Below, in pieces: positions 1-7,661 of a stretch of 64,000 nt of DNA. How positions within the stretch are numbered: the stretch's first letter is position 1; the number at the start of each line of letters is the position of its first letter. The position numbers and the translations under genes were made by a program. The notes under the pieces are model-generated. The model saw only the letters and a program-made list of their open reading frames with translations. It was not told the origin of the DNA and searched no databases. Origin of the DNA: Streptomyces sp. NRRL B-3428 (GTDB lineage Bacteria > Actinomycetota > Actinomycetes > Streptomycetales > Streptomycetaceae); NCBI GenBank assembly GCA_000721375.1, contig JOGW01000001.1, positions 1 to 64,000 of the forward strand, given 5' to 3'.

Positions 1-92
1 CGCCCGGTTACATTCCGAACCCGGAAGCTAAGCCTCACAGCGCCGATGGTACTGCAGGGGGGACCCTGTGGGAGAGTAGGACGCCGCCGAAC
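1..92 (+). rRNA. rrf: 5S ribosomal RNA, 3' part
   Basis: The window opens inside a 5S rRNA. The order of conserved blocks is typical of actinobacterial 5S: CGCCCGGTTACATTCCGAAC, then CCGATGGTACTGCAGGGGG, then GGGAGAGTAGGACGCCGCC near the 3' end. The 5' portion lies outside the window. A strong terminator follows within 15 bases, so this is the end of an rRNA operon read on the plus strand. The exact 3' base (about 92) is estimated from the family pattern. Confidence 0.93.
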
Positions 93-105
93 TAATATTG
101 ATAAA

Positions 106-149
106 AGACGCTGGTCCCCGAATTTCGGTTCGGGGACCAGCGTCTTTTT
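106..149 (+). terminator. Intrinsic terminator of the rRNA operon
   Basis: An inverted repeat with arms AGACGCTGGTCCCCGAA and TTCGGGGACCAGCGTCT closes on a tiny loop and runs into a TTTTT tract. This is the clearest factor-independent terminator in the window and ends transcription from the rRNA operon. Confidence 0.9.
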
Positions 150-195
150 GTTTTGTGTCACTTCCCGTTCACGTTGCCCGGACAGCATCCGCGGC

Positions 196-870
196 ATGGG
201 TACAGGCGCATTGCTCAAGGCTGCAGGTATCGGACTCGGAGACGAGGTGATCGTGCCGGCGTACGGCAACGTCGAGATCGCCGAAGCGGTGGTGTCTGCC
301 GGTGGGCTGCCGGTGTTCGCCGACATCGATCCTGAGACGTACTGCCTGGACGGACATGCTGTCGCTGCTGTCATAGGGCCACGCACCGCCGCCGTCGTCG
401 CCGTTCGGCGATTCGGTGGTTCGGCGGGGCTGCGTCAGGTCCATGAAGTCGGCAGCGGCAAGGGGCTGTTGGTGCTTCAGGAGTGCGATGCGGCCGGCGA
501 GGGCTCGGTCGTTCAGCGCCGGGCCCAGGCGGCGTATCTGTCCGCGCGGCTGAGAGGTGTGGACACTCCGCCGGACAGCGAGGGGCACACCTATGAGCAG
601 TACGTCGTGCGCGTTCCCGGGAACGGGCGGCCCGATCGCGATGCCTTCGCTCGTGCCGTACGGGCCAAGGGGGTGCGCTGTTCGGTGCCCGTGAAGACGC
701 CGGTGCACCGGCTGCCCGAGTACCGGCGGGATATCGGGCTGCCGGAGACCGAGCGGGCCGCCGACGAGACGCTGGCGCTGCATATCGGCGGTGAGCTGAT
801 GCGCCGGGATCTGCAGCGGATCGTGTCCGTGTGCAATGCCCTCGGAGGCCTGCTGGTTCCGGCGTTTTGA
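196..870 (+). CDS. DegT/DnrJ/EryC1/StrS-type aminotransferase homologue, internally shortened
   Basis: The 224-residue product resembles sugar aminotransferases of the DegT/EryC1/StrS fold-type I family. Residues about 5-60 match the conserved N-terminal block (GLGDEVIVPAYGNVEIAEAV and VFADIDPETYCLD). Residues about 130-200 match the C-terminal block (HTYEQYVVRV, GVRCSVPVKTPVHRLPEY). Family members are usually 360-390 residues. The middle, with the catalytic Lys that binds PLP (an S-F-x-P-x-K segment), is absent, so aminotransferase activity is unlikely. ATG 196 is chosen because family similarity starts right after it; the frame stays open upstream but through rRNA and terminator sequence. 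It sits immediately downstream of the rRNA terminator, where small insertions and deletions are common. It may be a decaying remnant that still has an open frame. Confidence 0.55.
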   Translation: MGTGALLKAAGIGLGDEVIVPAYGNVEIAEAVVSAGGLPVFADIDPETYCLDGHAVAAVIGPRTAAVVAVRRFGGSAGLRQVHEVGSGKGLLVLQECDAAGEGSVVQRRAQAAYLSARLRGVDTPPDSEGHTYEQYVVRVPGNGRPDRDAFARAVRAKGVRCSVPVKTPVHRLPEYRRDIGLPETERAADETLALHIGGELMRRDLQRIVSVCNALGGLLVPAF

Positions 871-877
871 AGAGCGT

Positions 878-1741
878 TCAGGGCAACGTGTCGAGAAACG
901 CGCGGGTCGCGGGCGTCGGGTTGAACTTGCTCCATGCCACGTACTCCACCCGCCGTGGGCCGTCGATGACCGACAGGACCCGGACGTCGGGGGAGGAGTG
1001 GGCGATGGGGGCGGGCAGCAGAGCCACCGCAAGACCGCGGCTGACGATGCGCAGCATCAGCTCCGCCGACATCAGCTCGTAGGCGACCTCGCGCTCCAAC
1101 TCGGCTGCCTCGAAGGCCAGATCGCTCTGTGAGCGGCCCTGGGAGCCGACGGGGAAGTCCGCGAACGGGGTTTCGGCGAGTCTGCGGAGCGTGACCTTGG
1201 TCTGGTCGGCCAGGTCGTGGTCGAGAGCCACCACGGCGACGAGTTTCTCGCGTGCGAGTTCGCGCGCCTCGACGCCCTGCGGCTCGCGGGAGGCCGGGAG
1301 TCCGAGGAATGCAGCGTCCAGTTCGCCGGCTGCCACCTGGGCGCTCATGGCGTCGCTGGAACCCATGTGCAGACTGACTTTGACCTGCGGATACCGCTCG
1401 CGGTAGCGCTGCAGCACGGTGGGGATGTCGACCGCGGACACCGTGGGGATGATGCCGATCTTCAGACGGCCGCGGACCTCGCCCACGGCTGCTGCCGCTT
1501 CCGCCGCCGCCAGTTCCGCGGCGTCGACGCACTGCTTCGCCCGTACGAGGAAGGCCTCGCCCGCAGGGGTGAGCTCCACGCGGCGGCTGGTGCGGGCGAA
1601 GAGCTGGACGCCCAACTCGCGCTCCAGTGAACCGATCTGGTGGCTGAGCGCCGACTGGGCGACGTAACACTGGCGGGCCGCTCGGGTGAAGTTGCGGGTC
1701 TCGGCGACGGCAAGGGCGTACCGGAGTTGTCTGAGCTCCAT
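878..1741 (-). CDS. LysR-family transcriptional regulator
   Basis: About 287 residues. The N-terminus MELRQLRYALAVAETRNFTR is the classic LysR winged helix-turn-helix; SALSHQIGSLERELGVQLF is the recognition helix and following turn. The rest is a LysR substrate-binding (effector) domain with the usual GxLKIGIIPT start. In-frame ATGs at 1750 and 1777 are possible; none has a good ribosome-binding site, and 1741 is preferred because MELRQLRY is the usual family start. It is divergent from the EamA-type exporter at 1822 with an 80-bp shared promoter region holding a short inverted repeat CAAC-N5-GTTG (1775-1787). By the usual LysR arrangement it probably controls that transporter. The effector cannot be inferred. 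Confidence 0.88.
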   Translation of the reverse strand: MELRQLRYALAVAETRNFTRAARQCYVAQSALSHQIGSLERELGVQLFARTSRRVELTPAGEAFLVRAKQCVDAAELAAAEAAAAVGEVRGRLKIGIIPTVSAVDIPTVLQRYRERYPQVKVSLHMGSSDAMSAQVAAGELDAAFLGLPASREPQGVEARELAREKLVAVVALDHDLADQTKVTLRRLAETPFADFPVGSQGRSQSDLAFEAAELEREVAYELMSAELMLRIVSRGLAVALLPAPIAHSSPDVRVLSVIDGPRRVEYVAWSKFNPTPATRAFLDTLP

Positions 1742-1821
1742 GCGATCCATCGTGCTACGCGATCGTTCCCATGACAACCATGTGTTGGACCGATTGATGG
1801 GTGCGGGCCGAGACTCTTCGT

Positions 1822-2769
1822 ATGACCACAGTGACTGCTCCCCAGCCCGTGAAGCCCATGCAGCCCGTGAAGCCGGCCGCGCCCAAGGCGCGCTCCCTGG
1901 CCGTCGGCGGCACGCTCGCCCTGATCCTTGCCACCGCTCTCGCGCCGATGGCGTGGGGGACGACCTACGCGGTGACCACGGAGTTCCTGCCGGCCGATCA
2001 CCCCATGTTCGCCGCCCTGTTGAGGTCGCTGCCGGGTGGGCTTCTGCTGCTGCTCGTCACCCGCGTGCTGCCGCGCGGGGAGTGGTGGTGGAAGGCCGCC
2101 GTGCTCGGTGTGCTGAACATCGGTGCCTTCTATCCGCTGCTGTTCCTCACGGCGGAACTGCTGCCGGGTGGGGTGGCGGCCACGCTCGGAGCCGTGCAGC
2201 CGCTGATCGTGGCCGGTCTCGCGGTCGGTGTGCTGCGGGAGCGGCCCTCCCTGTGGCGTATCGGATGGGCGGTGGCGGGAGCGGTCGGTGTCGGCCTGGT
2301 CGTGATCGGTCCTGCCGCGGGTCTCGGGCTCGCCGGGGTGGGCGCGGGGCTGCTCGGTACCGCGTCCATGGCGCTCGGGGTCGTGCTCACCAAGCACTGG
2401 AAGGCGCCCGCCGGGGTCACTCCGGTGGTGATGACCGGTTGGCAGCTCACGGCCGGAGGGCTCTTCCTTCTTCCGCTGACCGTGCTCTTCGAGGGGGCGC
2501 CGCCGCAGATCGACGGTCAGGCGGTCCTCGGCTACCTGTGGCTCGGGACGGTCGGCGGATTCATCGCCCACACCCTGTGGCTGCGGGGGATCCGCCGGCT
2601 GCCGGTGACCGCGTCCGCACTGCTCATCCTGCTTTCGCCGCTGGTCGCCGCCGTGATCGGGGCCTTCGTGCTCGGTGAGTACTTCACCGCCTGGCAGCTC
2701 ATGGGTCTGGTGCTCGCTCTCGGGGCGCTGGTCGCCGGGCAGCTGAGCCCGCGCCGACGGACGGTCTGA
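1822..2769 (+). CDS. EamA/DMT-family transporter (RhaT/YdcZ-like permease)
   Basis: Predicted 315-residue inner-membrane protein with about ten hydrophobic segments in two EamA-type halves. The first half has LAPMAWGTTYAVTTEFLPA and the sequence after it; the second half begins near GLLGTASMALGVVLTKHW. This is the drug/metabolite transporter superfamily, which exports amino acids, pentoses or drugs. The substrate is not readable. ATG 1822 is used rather than the in-frame GTG at 1801, because the hydrophobic part and the Lys/Pro-rich cytosolic leader start after it. It diverges from the LysR gene at 1741, the likely regulator. Confidence 0.85.
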   Translation: MTTVTAPQPVKPMQPVKPAAPKARSLAVGGTLALILATALAPMAWGTTYAVTTEFLPADHPMFAALLRSLPGGLLLLLVTRVLPRGEWWWKAAVLGVLNIGAFYPLLFLTAELLPGGVAATLGAVQPLIVAGLAVGVLRERPSLWRIGWAVAGAVGVGLVVIGPAAGLGLAGVGAGLLGTASMALGVVLTKHWKAPAGVTPVVMTGWQLTAGGLFLLPLTVLFEGAPPQIDGQAVLGYLWLGTVGGFIAHTLWLRGIRRLPVTASALLILLSPLVAAVIGAFVLGEYFTAWQLMGLVLALGALVAGQLSPRRRTV

Positions 2770-2836
2770 GCGCGGCCGGCCGCCGTACGCATCAATTGCT
2801 GACCACCGTACGTATCCGAGGAAGGAAGCAACTCCC

Positions 2837-3457
2837 ATGAAGATCACCGTCATTGGCGCCACCGGGATGGTCGGCAGCAGGGTCACCGCCGAGGCCGTAC
2901 GACGAGGGCATGCCGTCACCGCCGTCTCGCGCGGCAAGCCGCAGGAGCTCCCGGTGGGGGCCGAGTGGGTGGCCGGGAACGTGGCGCGGGCGCAGGATCT
3001 GAAGCCGCTCGTCGCGTCCGCCGATGCCGTCGTGCTCGCGATCCGGCCGGCTCCCGGAGCCGAGGCGACGCTCGCGCCGCTCACGGCACGGCTGCTCGAC
3101 GTCGCCGCCGGTACACCGCTGCTGATCGTGGGCGGTGCCGGTCCGCTGCTCAGTCCGGCGGGCGGTCTCGTCGTCGACGACCCGGCGTACGTCCCGCGGC
3201 AGTGGCGGGCCGTGGCGGCGGCCAGTGCGGAGCAACTGCGGGTCTGCGCCGGGCATTTCAACGCCGACTGGACCTACCTCAGCCCGCCGGCGCTCCTTGA
3301 GCCCGGTGAGCGGACCGGGGTGTACCGGCGCGGGAGCGACACCCTGCTCGTGGCGCCCGACGGGCGCTCGCACATCAGCGCAGAGGACCTGGCCGTGGCC
3401 GTGCTCGACGAGCTTCAGGTCCCCTCGGGCGAGCGGCACCTCACCGTCGCGTACTGA
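2837..3457 (+). CDS. NAD(P)-binding, NmrA/SDR-like epimerase-fold protein
   Basis: A 206-residue Rossmann protein opening with MKITVIGATGMVGSRV, the GxxGxxG dinucleotide-binding loop. VVLAIRP and LLIVGGAGPLL follow at the places expected for beta-4 and beta-5 of the atypical SDR/NAD(P)H-binding family (Pfam NAD_binding_10 type). Such proteins are flavin reductase-like or redox-sensing; no substrate can be assigned. A good ribosome-binding site (GAGGAAGG) lies about ten bases upstream of ATG 2837. Its 3' end is only four bases from the convergent esterase lipoprotein gene. Confidence 0.82.
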   Translation: MKITVIGATGMVGSRVTAEAVRRGHAVTAVSRGKPQELPVGAEWVAGNVARAQDLKPLVASADAVVLAIRPAPGAEATLAPLTARLLDVAAGTPLLIVGGAGPLLSPAGGLVVDDPAYVPRQWRAVAAASAEQLRVCAGHFNADWTYLSPPALLEPGERTGVYRRGSDTLLVAPDGRSHISAEDLAVAVLDELQVPSGERHLTVAY

Positions 3458-3461
3458 GAGC

Positions 3462-4382
3462 TCAGGCCGCCTTCTTCGGATGGGCCTCGAAGAAGGTCCA
3501 CATCAGATCAGTGGCGTTGACCGCCGCCTCCCGCTCGGCCATATCGGCCTTGCCCTGTGGCCAGCTGTGGCCCATGTCCGGCAGCCGGTAGGCCACCACC
3601 TCGGAGCCGTCGGCGCACTTGGCCGTGGTGCGGGTGATCTTCTGCTTGAGCTTCGCGGGCGGTGCCTCCTCGCACTTCAGGCGCTCCTGCCAGATGGTGA
3701 GGCCGCCGTTGAAGACCGGATACCACTTGTCGTCGCCGCCGATGAACGTGATCACCGAGACCGGGGACTGCGGGACGTACGTGTCCGGGTCGGTGATGCG
3801 GCCGCTGTAGCCGCCGCTGACGGGGGCGATGGCCGCGAACAGGTCGGAGAGTTCGACGGCCAGCTTGAAGGACATATCGCCGCCGTTGGAGATTCCGGTG
3901 GCGTAGATCCGTTGCGGGTCGGCTCCCCAAGTGTCGACAAGGGCCTTTGTCACCGTACGAAGGAAGCCGACGTCGTCCTCGCTGCCGCAGCAGACGAGCG
4001 CGTTCATCCCGCCGTTGACGCCTTCCGGATAGGCGACCAGGAAGTTCTCCTTGTCGGCTTTCGCGGACAGGTCGCTGAGCCTGGCGACATGAGTGCCGGT
4101 GCTGGGGTACGGGTGCATCGCGATCACCAGCGGGAGCTTCGTCCCCGGTGTGTAGGACGGCGGGGCGTGGACCGTGTACGTGCGCTGCGTGCCCTTCCAA
4201 GTGAGCGTGACCGACTGGTCTCCGGGACCTGGACTCGTCCGGGGGGAAGCGGACTTGGACGGCTTCTTGCTCCCCTTGCCCTTCCCCTTGCCGTCGCCCG
4301 AGCCGGAGGAGCAGCCGGCCAGTGCGAGGACGAGTGTCAGCAGGGCGGCGGTGAGCACGCGGCGTAAACCCGGAGTCGGCAT
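3462..4382 (-). CDS. Secreted lipoprotein esterase, PHB-depolymerase (LpqC)-like alpha/beta hydrolase
   Basis: A 306-residue protein with a lipoprotein signal: basic start MPTPGLRR, hydrophobic stretch and lipobox LALAGC with Cys-24. A Lys/Gly/Ser-rich linker follows (about 25-55). The catalytic domain carries LPLVIAMHPYPSTG, the nucleophile elbow ATGISNGG (G-x-S-x-G Ser), VSGGYSG and a C-terminal LPDMGHSWP with the likely catalytic His. This is the esterase/PHB depolymerase family; it probably hydrolyses ester substrates at the outer face of the membrane. The open frame runs further upstream to 4565 but across a tRNA, so ATG 4382 before the signal peptide is the start. It converges on the NAD(P)-binding gene. 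Confidence 0.85.
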   Translation of the reverse strand: MPTPGLRRVLTAALLTLVLALAGCSSGSGDGKGKGKGSKKPSKSASPRTSPGPGDQSVTLTWKGTQRTYTVHAPPSYTPGTKLPLVIAMHPYPSTGTHVARLSDLSAKADKENFLVAYPEGVNGGMNALVCCGSEDDVGFLRTVTKALVDTWGADPQRIYATGISNGGDMSFKLAVELSDLFAAIAPVSGGYSGRITDPDTYVPQSPVSVITFIGGDDKWYPVFNGGLTIWQERLKCEEAPPAKLKQKITRTTAKCADGSEVVAYRLPDMGHSWPQGKADMAEREAAVNATDLMWTFFEAHPKKAA

Positions 4383-4499
4383 GCGCGCATGGTGGCAGTA
4401 CGGACCGGGGCGGTCCAGAGGAAGCGGTGGTTCTGTCCTGGGTGGGATTCGGGGTATGATCTGTGTCGTTGCCGAGGGGGAAACCTCGCAGGTCAACAG

Positions 4500-4572
4500 G
4501 CCCCTATAGCTCAGTCGGTAGAGCGTCTCCATGGTAAGGAGAAGGTCTGCGGTTCGATTCCGCATGGGGGCT
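4500..4572 (+). tRNA. tRNA-Thr (anticodon GGT)
   Basis: A 73-base cloverleaf can be drawn. The acceptor stem is GCCCCTA with TGGGGGC. The D arm is GCTC-AGTCGGTA-GAGC, the anticodon stem TCTCC with GGAGA around the loop ATGGTAA, and the T arm TGCGG-TTCGATT-CCGCA. Anticodon GGT (4533-4535) reads ACC/ACT threonine codons. The CCA end is not encoded. It stands alone and is followed by a terminator hairpin. Confidence 0.95.
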
Positions 4573-4583
4573 CAGGAAGACAA

Positions 4584-4615
4584 GAACCCCCGCCCGGTGC
4601 TCCGGGCGGGGGTTC
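4584..4615 (+). terminator. Terminator hairpin after tRNA-Thr
   Basis: A perfect 14-bp stem (GAACCCCCGCCCGG with CCGGGCGGGGGTTC, loop TGCT) is followed by TTTCA. It lies between the tRNA and the convergent osaC gene and can serve both directions. Confidence 0.75.
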
Positions 4616-4657
4616 TTTCATGTCGGGGCGCGGGCGGACCCGTCGGGCCCGCCCGGA

Positions 4658-7342
4658 TCAGTGGGCGGGCGGTTCCGGTACGCGCATCGCGAGGATGGCC
4701 ATGTCGTCCGAGGGCGCGTCCGTGGCGAAGCGCTCCACCGCACGCATCACGCGGGAGGCGACGGCGCCCGCGGTCAGGCCGGTGCACGCCGTCAGTACGT
4801 CCATCAGACCGTCGTCGCCGAGCATGCGCGTGCCCTCGCGGCGCTCGGTCACGCCGTCGGTCACGCACAGCAGGACGTCGCCGGGCTGGAGCGTCATCGT
4901 CTGCTCGTACAGCTCGAGGTCCTCCATGACGCCGAGCAGCGGCTGAGGTTCCGCGAAGGGTTCGACGGTGCCGTCCTGGCGCAGTCGCAAGGGGAGGGGG
5001 TGTCCGGCGCAGACCAGCTTGAGTACCGCCGAACCGTCCTCCTGGGGCCACAACTCCCCGTAGAGGAGGGTGAGAAAGCGACTGCGGGCGCCCTCGTCGA
5101 GGATGGCCGCATTGAGGCGCTCCAGGACCGCCGGGCCGCCGAAGCCCTCGCGGGCGAGGAGGCGCAGTGCATGCCGGGCGAGACCGGTGACCGCGGCGGC
5201 CTCCGGGCCCGTGCCGCAGACATCGCCGATCGCGAAGCCGTACGCGCCGTCGCGGATCGGGAAGAGGTCGTAGAAGTCGCCGCCCACCTCGTTGCCCTCG
5301 CCGGCCGCGCGGTAGATCACTTCGACCTCGACACCGGGGATCTGGGGGAGGCCGGGCGGCAGGAGGCTGCGCTGGAGGGACTGGCTGATGGCCATGCGCT
5401 CCGAGTAGAGGCGCGCGTTGTCGAGGGCGAGGGCGGCACGGCGGGAGAGGTCCTCGGCGAGTTCGAGGATCTCCTGGCGGAAGTGCTCCTCGGAGGGCTT
5501 GCCGAGGGTGAGCATGCCGATGACGCGGTTACGGGCGACCAGGGGCAGGACGACGGTCTCGCCGCCGACCGCCGAAGCCGTCGCGAGGGTGGTGCCGATA
5601 CCTGCCGCGAGGCGGGTGGGTTCGCCGAGGCCCAGGCTGCGCATCGAGGTGCGCAGGGCGGCTCGGTGGGCGGCTTCCGAGGGGGCGTTCCAGACGCGGG
5701 CGCCCGGGGTCGGGACCGGGTCCGGCGGATCGATGCGCTGGAGCAGGGCCTTGAGGCCGTCGATACGGTCCTCGTCCTCGTGCAGGACATAGGAGAGATA
5801 CGGCTCGGAGGACTGGTCCGCGATCGTGTAGACCGCACACCAGGTGGCCAGGGTCGGGACCGTCATCTGGGCCATGAGCGCCAGGGTCTGGTCGCGGTCG
5901 AGGGTGCCGGCGAGCAGGTCGGAGGCCTCGACGAGGAAGGAGAGGGAGCCGCGGCGCAGACGTTCCAGTTCGCCGAGGCGGGCCGATTCGACGTTCAACG
6001 CGATGCGGTCGGCGGCGAATTGGAGGCGGAGCGCCTCCTCGTTCGTATAGCGGCCGGGGGATTCGGCGGCGACGCCGAGCGAACCGGTGAGCCGGCCCTC
6101 GACCTTCAGCGGGACCGTGACGACCGAGCGCATTCCGGTGCCGTTGAGCAGCGGGGCCGCACCCGGTACGACGGTCAGGTCCTCGTGGACGGCGGGCATC
6201 CGCGCCGAGCCGTAGCGGCCGGTGCCGGCTTCGACGGGGACGCGGGCGAAGCGCTGGCGGGCGGAGGGCAGACCGGTCGAGGCGCGGACCTCGAGCTCGG
6301 TCTCGTCGTCGGTGGCGAGCAGCAGGAAGGCCGCGTCGCCGTCGAGCATGTCGCGGGCGCGCTCGACCGTGCGCTGCAGCAGTCCGTCGAGGTCGTCGGG
6401 GGCCGGGGAGCCGATGAAGGTGTCGAAGGGGTCCGCCGCGTTCGCGGAGTCCGGGAGGGTCGCGGCGTCGGGGGCGGGACCTCGGTGCGGGGTCTGCAGG
6501 ACGGCGCGCTCGGCATCGCGCACGAGCAGACAGACCGTCGAGGGATCGCCTTCCGTGTCCCGTACGCGCAGATGAGAGGCGTATACGGGGATCACACGGC
6601 CGTCCGCGCCGCGGACGCCGTAACTGCCTTCCCAGCGCGAGAGTTGGAGCGCCTCGACGATGCCGGTACCGGTACCGGGGGTGTGCGGCCAGGCGGCGAA
6701 ATCGGTGAGCGGGCGGCCGAGCACCTTCTGCGCCTCGTAGCCGAAAAGGCTTTCCGCGGCGTCGCTCCACGCGGTGATCGCGCCGTCACGGTCGATCTGG
6801 ACGACGGCGACATGGACGCGGGGGTCGGTGACCGGCAGCAGCTCGACCGGGAGCGCGGGTCCCGCGGTGCGCGTGCCGATCGGGCGCTCGGGCAGGTCGA
6901 GACGGAACCAGACCTGCTTGTGCGTGGGCGTGTACTCCACACCCCAGCGGCTGGCGAGCGCCGCGCACAGCTGGAGGCCGCGGCCGCCCTCGCGGTCCGG
7001 ACTTCCAAGAGTGCGCAAAGACTGCTGAAGCGGGATCTCTCGCTCCGGGTAGCGGTCGGCGACCTCGATCCGTACAGCATCTTCACTGCGCAGGCACAGC
7101 ACATCGGCGTTGGTGCCGGCGTGGACGACCGCATTGGTGACGAGTTCGCTGGTCAGGACCACCGCGTCATCGATGAGGTCGGTAAAGCCCCAGCCTTGGA
7201 GGGTGTCGCGGACGAACGAGCGGGCACTGGCCACGGAGCGCCCTACGGGGTCGAAGGTGGCGGCCGCTCGCGCGGTGATCACAGCACTCCTTGTGCGCGT
7301 ATCGCTGTCGGATCCGTCGACGTACACGTTTCCCCTGCCCAT
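4658..7342 (-). CDS. osaC: OsaC-like multidomain regulator: RsbW-type ATPase, PAS, GAF, PP2C phosphatase
   Basis: An 894-residue soluble protein. Residues about 25-140 form an anti-sigma HATPase domain of RsbW/SpoIIAB type (LTSELVTNAVVHAG, DREGGRGLQLCAALASRWG). A PAS domain follows at about 175-285 (ITAWSDAAESLFGYEAQKVLG), then two GAF-like segments (about 310-460 and 470-640). The PP2C/SpoIIE phosphatase is at the C-terminus, about 665-885 (AAGEGNEVGGDFYDLFPI, FAIGDVCGTGPEAAA, DGVTERREG, SDDMAILAMRVP). In S. coelicolor OsaC shares this order and returns the stress sigma factor SigB to baseline after osmotic shock. ATG 7342 has a GGAGGGG site about ten bases upstream. It is divergent from osaA across about 320 bp, as expected for the osa locus. 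Confidence 0.88.
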   Translation of the reverse strand: MGRGNVYVDGSDSDTRTRSAVITARAAATFDPVGRSVASARSFVRDTLQGWGFTDLIDDAVVLTSELVTNAVVHAGTNADVLCLRSEDAVRIEVADRYPEREIPLQQSLRTLGSPDREGGRGLQLCAALASRWGVEYTPTHKQVWFRLDLPERPIGTRTAGPALPVELLPVTDPRVHVAVVQIDRDGAITAWSDAAESLFGYEAQKVLGRPLTDFAAWPHTPGTGTGIVEALQLSRWEGSYGVRGADGRVIPVYASHLRVRDTEGDPSTVCLLVRDAERAVLQTPHRGPAPDAATLPDSANAADPFDTFIGSPAPDDLDGLLQRTVERARDMLDGDAAFLLLATDDETELEVRASTGLPSARQRFARVPVEAGTGRYGSARMPAVHEDLTVVPGAAPLLNGTGMRSVVTVPLKVEGRLTGSLGVAAESPGRYTNEEALRLQFAADRIALNVESARLGELERLRRGSLSFLVEASDLLAGTLDRDQTLALMAQMTVPTLATWCAVYTIADQSSEPYLSYVLHEDEDRIDGLKALLQRIDPPDPVPTPGARVWNAPSEAAHRAALRTSMRSLGLGEPTRLAAGIGTTLATASAVGGETVVLPLVARNRVIGMLTLGKPSEEHFRQEILELAEDLSRRAALALDNARLYSERMAISQSLQRSLLPPGLPQIPGVEVEVIYRAAGEGNEVGGDFYDLFPIRDGAYGFAIGDVCGTGPEAAAVTGLARHALRLLAREGFGGPAVLERLNAAILDEGARSRFLTLLYGELWPQEDGSAVLKLVCAGHPLPLRLRQDGTVEPFAEPQPLLGVMEDLELYEQTMTLQPGDVLLCVTDGVTERREGTRMLGDDGLMDVLTACTGLTAGAVASRVMRAVERFATDAPSDDMAILAMRVPEPPAH

Positions 7343-7661
7343 CGTGCGGCCGCCCCTCCGAAGCGCGTCAGCCCGTAAGTTTTCGTACCACCGCTCAGGC
7401 CGGGCGGACCTGGGGGTTGGACAGCCGGATGCCAGATTACTTACCTTCGCGGTTCATGCGGATGCCGGTTGCCGTGTTTCCGCCCGGAGGGGCTGCCGAC
7501 GGTGCCTTCGGCGGGATACGAAGCTGCCGAAGTGTTATGGCCTGGTTCGGGCAGGGTGAAACACTGGGCAAGCTCTAGGGGACAGCGCGAGTAGCCCGGC
7601 AACCCCGGCAATGAGCAATCGAGCAACCGAGCGAGTGGTCGACCCCTGCGGGAGGGACACG
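7343..7661. promoter_or_regulatory. osaC-osaA divergent promoter region
   Basis: These 319 bp carry no convincing gene. They must hold the promoters for osaC (minus strand) and osaA (plus strand). I looked for the SigB-type promoter pattern (GNNT, 14-16 bases, GGGTAT/C) and found no clean match; GGGATAC near 7514 is the nearest hexamer but lacks a spaced -35 box. The ribosome-binding site of osaC (GGAGGGG) and of osaA (GGGAGGG, 7650-7656) are at its two ends. Confidence 0.45.

Noticed and set aside
4661-7378. A 905-codon plus-strand open frame opposite osaC
   Set aside because: Composition is Arg/Gly/Ala-rich without any motif, while the minus strand reads continuous RsbW-PAS-GAF-PP2C domains.
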